From the NCBI GenBank assembly GCA_947245315.1, contig CAMXNV010000008.1:1-24168 (forward strand): a stretch of 24,168 bases of DNA. The letters run 5' to 3'. Under the pieces are notes generated by a model. It saw nothing but the letters and a program-made list of their open reading frames with translations. It had not been told where the DNA came from and made no database searches. The DNA is from an uncultured Oscillibacter sp. Lineage in GTDB: Bacteria; Bacillota; Clostridia; Oscillospirales; Oscillospiraceae. Below are positions 22,776 through 24,168 of this stretch, in pieces. Position 1 is the stretch's first letter, and each line of letters opens with the position of its first letter. Made by a program: the position numbers and the translations under genes.

Positions 22776-24168
22776 CGGTGCTGCGGGACGTCTCTCAGCT
22801 CTGGGCGCTGATCCATGTGCTGGTGGTCTTCCTCCTCCTGTTCGAGTCCCGCCGCCCCTGGCGGGCCACGGTTGTGATCTGCTTTTCCAGCGCGGCGGCG
22901 ATGACCATCGTGACCTTTGCGGCGGCGGCGCTGGGGCAAAACCCCGTGGGCATCAGCTTCTTCACCTGCTCCCTGCCCAGCATGGCCCTGTTCTTCTGGC
23001 TGTCCCAGCATCGGAACGGGCGGTTTTTCTTCCTCTTCTGCCTGTCGGACACCATGTGCATCTGGCTGCTCCAGGTGACGAACCTGCTGGACCGGCTGGC
23101 GGGGGGCGGCTACGTGGTGATGTTTGTCAGCCGCCTGGTCCTCTTCCCCCTGGCGGAGTGGTTTATTTGGAAGCGCGTGCGCCCCTCGTACCAGGAGCTC
23201 CAGAGGAAGCTGGACCGGGGCTGGTGGCTGTTCTCCCTGATCGGGCTGCTGTACTACATGCTGATTGTGGCGTCGTCCGTGGTTGCGGGCGAGCCCCTGC
23301 CGAGCTTGAAGGAGCTGCTCCAGCTGCTGCTGGTGCTGGCGCTGATGCCCCTGACCTATCTCTCCATCCTCCACTCCCTCTGGCGGCAGATGCGCATCTA
23401 TGAAAATGTCCGCATGATGGAGGCCCAGCAGCAGGATTACGACGCCCTGGTCCAGAAGATGGAGGTGGGGCGCATCTACCGGCACGACATGCGCCACCAC
23501 CTGGCCGCCCTGGAGGGGATGCTCCGGCAGGGGGACGGCGAGGGGGCGCTGCAATACGTCCATTCCCTGGGCGCCGGGCTGGAGGAGCTGGCGGAGCCGG
23601 TCCGCTGCGCCAATCCCGCCGTCAACGCGGTGCTGGCCGTCTATCTGGCCCAGGCCGCCGACGCGGGCTGCACGGTGGAGACGGAGCTCCGGCTCCCGGA
23701 GAAGCTGCCCTTTGAGGAGACGGATATCTGCGTCATCCTGGCCAACACCCTGGAGAACGCCATCCACGCCTGTCAGGACCTGCCGGAGGAGGAGCGGCGC
23801 ATCCGCCTCCGCATGGAGCTGACGGAGAACCGGAGGCTGCTGGCGTCCATGGAAAACCCCAGCCCGCCCGTGGCCTTCGGCTCCGGCGGCCTGCCGGACG
23901 TCCCCAAGCGGGAGGGCCATGGCCTGGGCCTCCCGAGCGTGAAGCGGGTGGCGGACAAGTACGGCGGCCTGTTCCGCTGTCAGTGGGAGCAGGGCCGGTT
24001 CGTGGTTCGGACGGTGCTGATGCCCCCGGAGGAGCGGAGGGCTTCCAAGGGCCGCCGCCCGGGCGGGGCGGTTCTGCTGGCCCTTCTGGCCCTGCTGGCG
24101 GGGGTGTTGCTGCTGAGCAGCCTCCCGGTGCTGGAACGGCTGAGGGCCGGGGCGGCGGACCTGGGGAG
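22772..24168 (+). CDS. AgrC-like GHKL sensor histidine kinase with extra C-terminal membrane helix (partial, runs off right edge)
   Basis: Membrane sensor that should phosphorylate the LytTR regulator. The open frame continues to the window end (465 residues visible). About six hydrophobic segments fill residues 10-215, then a linker helix leads to the phosphorylation motif YRHDMRHH (H238), the N box ANTLENAIHAC (near 324-334) and the G box GHGLGLPSVK (near 382-391), a standard AgrC-type GHKL kinase. Such kinases usually end soon after the G box. Here a basic stretch (RRASKGRRPG) leads into a further helix, VLLALLALLAGVLLLSSLPV (about 434-453), and the protein continues, so a second extracytoplasmic part is likely. 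The ATG at 22772 overlaps the regulator stop (ATGA). Confidence 0.9.
   Translation, partial: MTVLRDVSQLWALIHVLVVFLLLFESRRPWRATVVICFSSAAAMTIVTFAAAALGQNPVGISFFTCSLPSMALFFWLSQHRNGRFFFLFCLSDTMCIWLLQVTNLLDRLAGGGYVVMFVSRLVLFPLAEWFIWKRVRPSYQELQRKLDRGWWLFSLIGLLYYMLIVASSVVAGEPLPSLKELLQLLLVLALMPLTYLSILHSLWRQMRIYENVRMMEAQQQDYDALVQKMEVGRIYRHDMRHHLAALEGMLRQGDGEGALQYVHSLGAGLEELAEPVRCANPAVNAVLAVYLAQAADAGCTVETELRLPEKLPFEETDICVILANTLENAIHACQDLPEEERRIRLRMELTENRRLLASMENPSPPVAFGSGGLPDVPKREGHGLGLPSVKRVADKYGGLFRCQWEQGRFVVRTVLMPPEERRASKGRRPGGAVLLALLALLAGVLLLSSLPVLERLRAGAADLG

Noticed and set aside
22739..23920. A 393-codon minus-strand frame opposite the sensor kinase
   Set aside because: The plus strand encodes a full GHKL kinase with H, N and G boxes in one uninterrupted frame; the minus frame is its shadow.

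Overview
The window is GC-rich DNA (hand counts reach 47 of 60 in ordinary coding stretches) with strong AGGAGG ribosome binding sites, frequent GTG/TTG starts, tightly overlapping genes, SorC, LytTR and GHKL regulators, and a type IV pilus (T4P) locus with no secretin gene. This fits a GC-rich gut Clostridia genome, probably Oscillospiraceae (Flavonifractor, Lawsonibacter or Oscillibacter-like). The family is an inference; no rRNA or other marker is present.

Layout. (1) 1-2.5 kb, minus strand: a SorC-family sugar-responsive regulator, its terminator, then dhaL and dhaK (dhaK runs off the left edge). The sorC and dhaL promoters share a 9-bp-spaced TGTTA direct repeat that is probably the SorC operator. 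(2) 2.6-21.2 kb, minus strand: a complete T4P locus in transcription order: a giant prepilin-like adhesin of about 2,587 residues, a PilX-like protein, two small minor pilins, pilB, pilT, pilC, a major-type pilin, prepilin peptidase (pilD), pilM, pilN and pilO, closed by a terminator at 2643-2691. It is interrupted only by repeat elements and by a plus-strand toxin-antitoxin pair (RelB/DinJ-like antitoxin, YoeB-like toxin) between the pilin and pilD. (3) 21.25-21.33 kb: a bidirectional promoter with two copies of a TATCCGAATCGGAYA operator, between the pilus operon and a divergent XRE repressor gene. (4) 22-24.2 kb, plus strand: a LytTR response regulator overlapping an AgrC-like GHKL sensor kinase that carries a further membrane helix after its kinase domain and runs off the right edge.

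How it works together. PilB and PilT power extension and retraction, PilC is the membrane platform, PilM/N/O the alignment complex, and PilD processes the prepilins. The giant GLUG-repeat protein has a class III prepilin leader and sits with the minor pilins, so it is probably a tip adhesin displayed by the pilus. The XRE protein probably controls the operon through the twin operators.

Main caution. Five pilus genes (giant pilin, one minor pilin, pilC, pilD, pilM) each lack exactly one base, mostly in short G or C runs. Adding one base restores conserved protein and native gene junctions in every case. This looks more like systematic sequence error than decay, but phase variation or recent mutation cannot be excluded from the sequence alone.
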